Source: Phocaeicola_A sp964514145 | Lineage (GTDB): Bacteria; Bacteroidota; Bacteroidia; Bacteroidales; Bacteroidaceae | Direction: 5' to 3' | Assembly: GCA_964514145.1 (NCBI GenBank) | Contig: CAZEPM010000100.1 | Location: 1-7,013 of the forward strand | DNA: 7,013 nucleotides | Shown here: piece after piece, positions 6,946-7,013 of the stretch | Layout of the letters: every line of letters begins with the position of its first letter | How positions within the stretch are numbered: the first letter of the stretch is position 1 | Notes under the pieces: model-generated | What the model saw: only the letters and a program-made list of their open reading frames with translations | What the model was told of the DNA's origin: nothing | The model's database searches: none | Program-made: the position numbers and the translations under genes

Positions 6946-7008
6946 TGGACAGGCCTCAACACCGCGCTGGGTGAGGCTGTCCAATCTGCTGACCGGCATT
7001 AGTCAGCA
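6946..7008. repeat. Two consecutive strong hairpins at the right edge
   Basis: Hairpin one pairs 6946-6958 with 6972-6983: 12 bp with a single bulged G, arms GGACAGGCCTCA and TGAGGCTGTCC, and a 13-base loop. Hairpin two pairs TGCTGAC (6987-6993) with GTCAGCA (7002-7008), a perfect 7 bp around an 8-base loop. Three bases separate them. All three minus-strand frames hit stops in this stretch, so the hairpins are unlikely to be coding. With the terminator 40 bases further on, they could be the 3' part of a structured RNA or a folded 3' untranslated region. Confidence 0.5.
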
Positions 7009-7013
7009 ACTGC

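Noticed and set aside
6920..7013. Plus-strand open frame running off the right edge (from a TTG at 6920)
   Set aside because: It is only about 31 codons, has no ATG or ribosome-binding region, and passes through both hairpins, so a coding call is not supported.
1..7013. CRISPR array, phage or defence system
   Set aside because: No spaced direct repeats and no nuclease, Cas, toxin-antitoxin or phage genes are visible.

Overview
The window looks like chromosomal DNA of a Bacteroides or close Bacteroidales relative. The evidence is a 1103-residue SecA (the E. coli protein has 901) with the expansions typical of Bacteroidota, promoters of the Bacteroides TTTG / TAnnTTTG type, A-rich ribosome-binding regions instead of strong Shine-Dalgarno sites, and remnants of insertion sequences whose relatives occur in this phylum. 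The species cannot be told from the sequence.

All real genes lie on the minus strand, so transcription runs from right to left. At the right edge (about 6909-7013) the DNA forms two consecutive strong hairpins, followed by a minus-strand rho-independent terminator (6874-6908) that closes whatever transcript enters from outside. A good Bacteroides promoter (6844-6876) then drives a two-gene unit. The first gene (5615-6811) is an exported DUF4105/Lnb-family membrane protein, probably a lipoprotein N-acyltransferase. The second (4044-5618) overlaps it by the four bases ATGA and encodes a periplasmic protein with the fold of the PafA-type alkaline phosphatase superfamily. After 125 bases holding a second promoter-like element, palindromes and a leader hairpin comes secA (607-3918), the ATPase motor of Sec protein export.

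Left of secA (1-606) there is no intact gene. Read on the minus strand it holds a poorly conserved open stretch (372-503), the decayed C-terminal end of an IS982-family transposase (about 160-330), and the start of an ISAon1-type transposase N-terminal-region gene that carries a stop codon and runs off the window (1-149). This is a small graveyard of insertion sequences downstream of an essential gene.

The three intact genes share an envelope theme: SecA pushes precursors, including prelipoproteins, through the inner membrane, and Lnb-type enzymes modify the N terminus of mature lipoproteins on the periplasmic side. The middle protein is the most interesting. It keeps the overall sequence framework of a PafA-like phosphatase, but the nucleophile position and most metal-binding positions appear to be replaced. 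It may therefore be a pseudoenzyme, made in fixed proportion with the Lnb-like protein.
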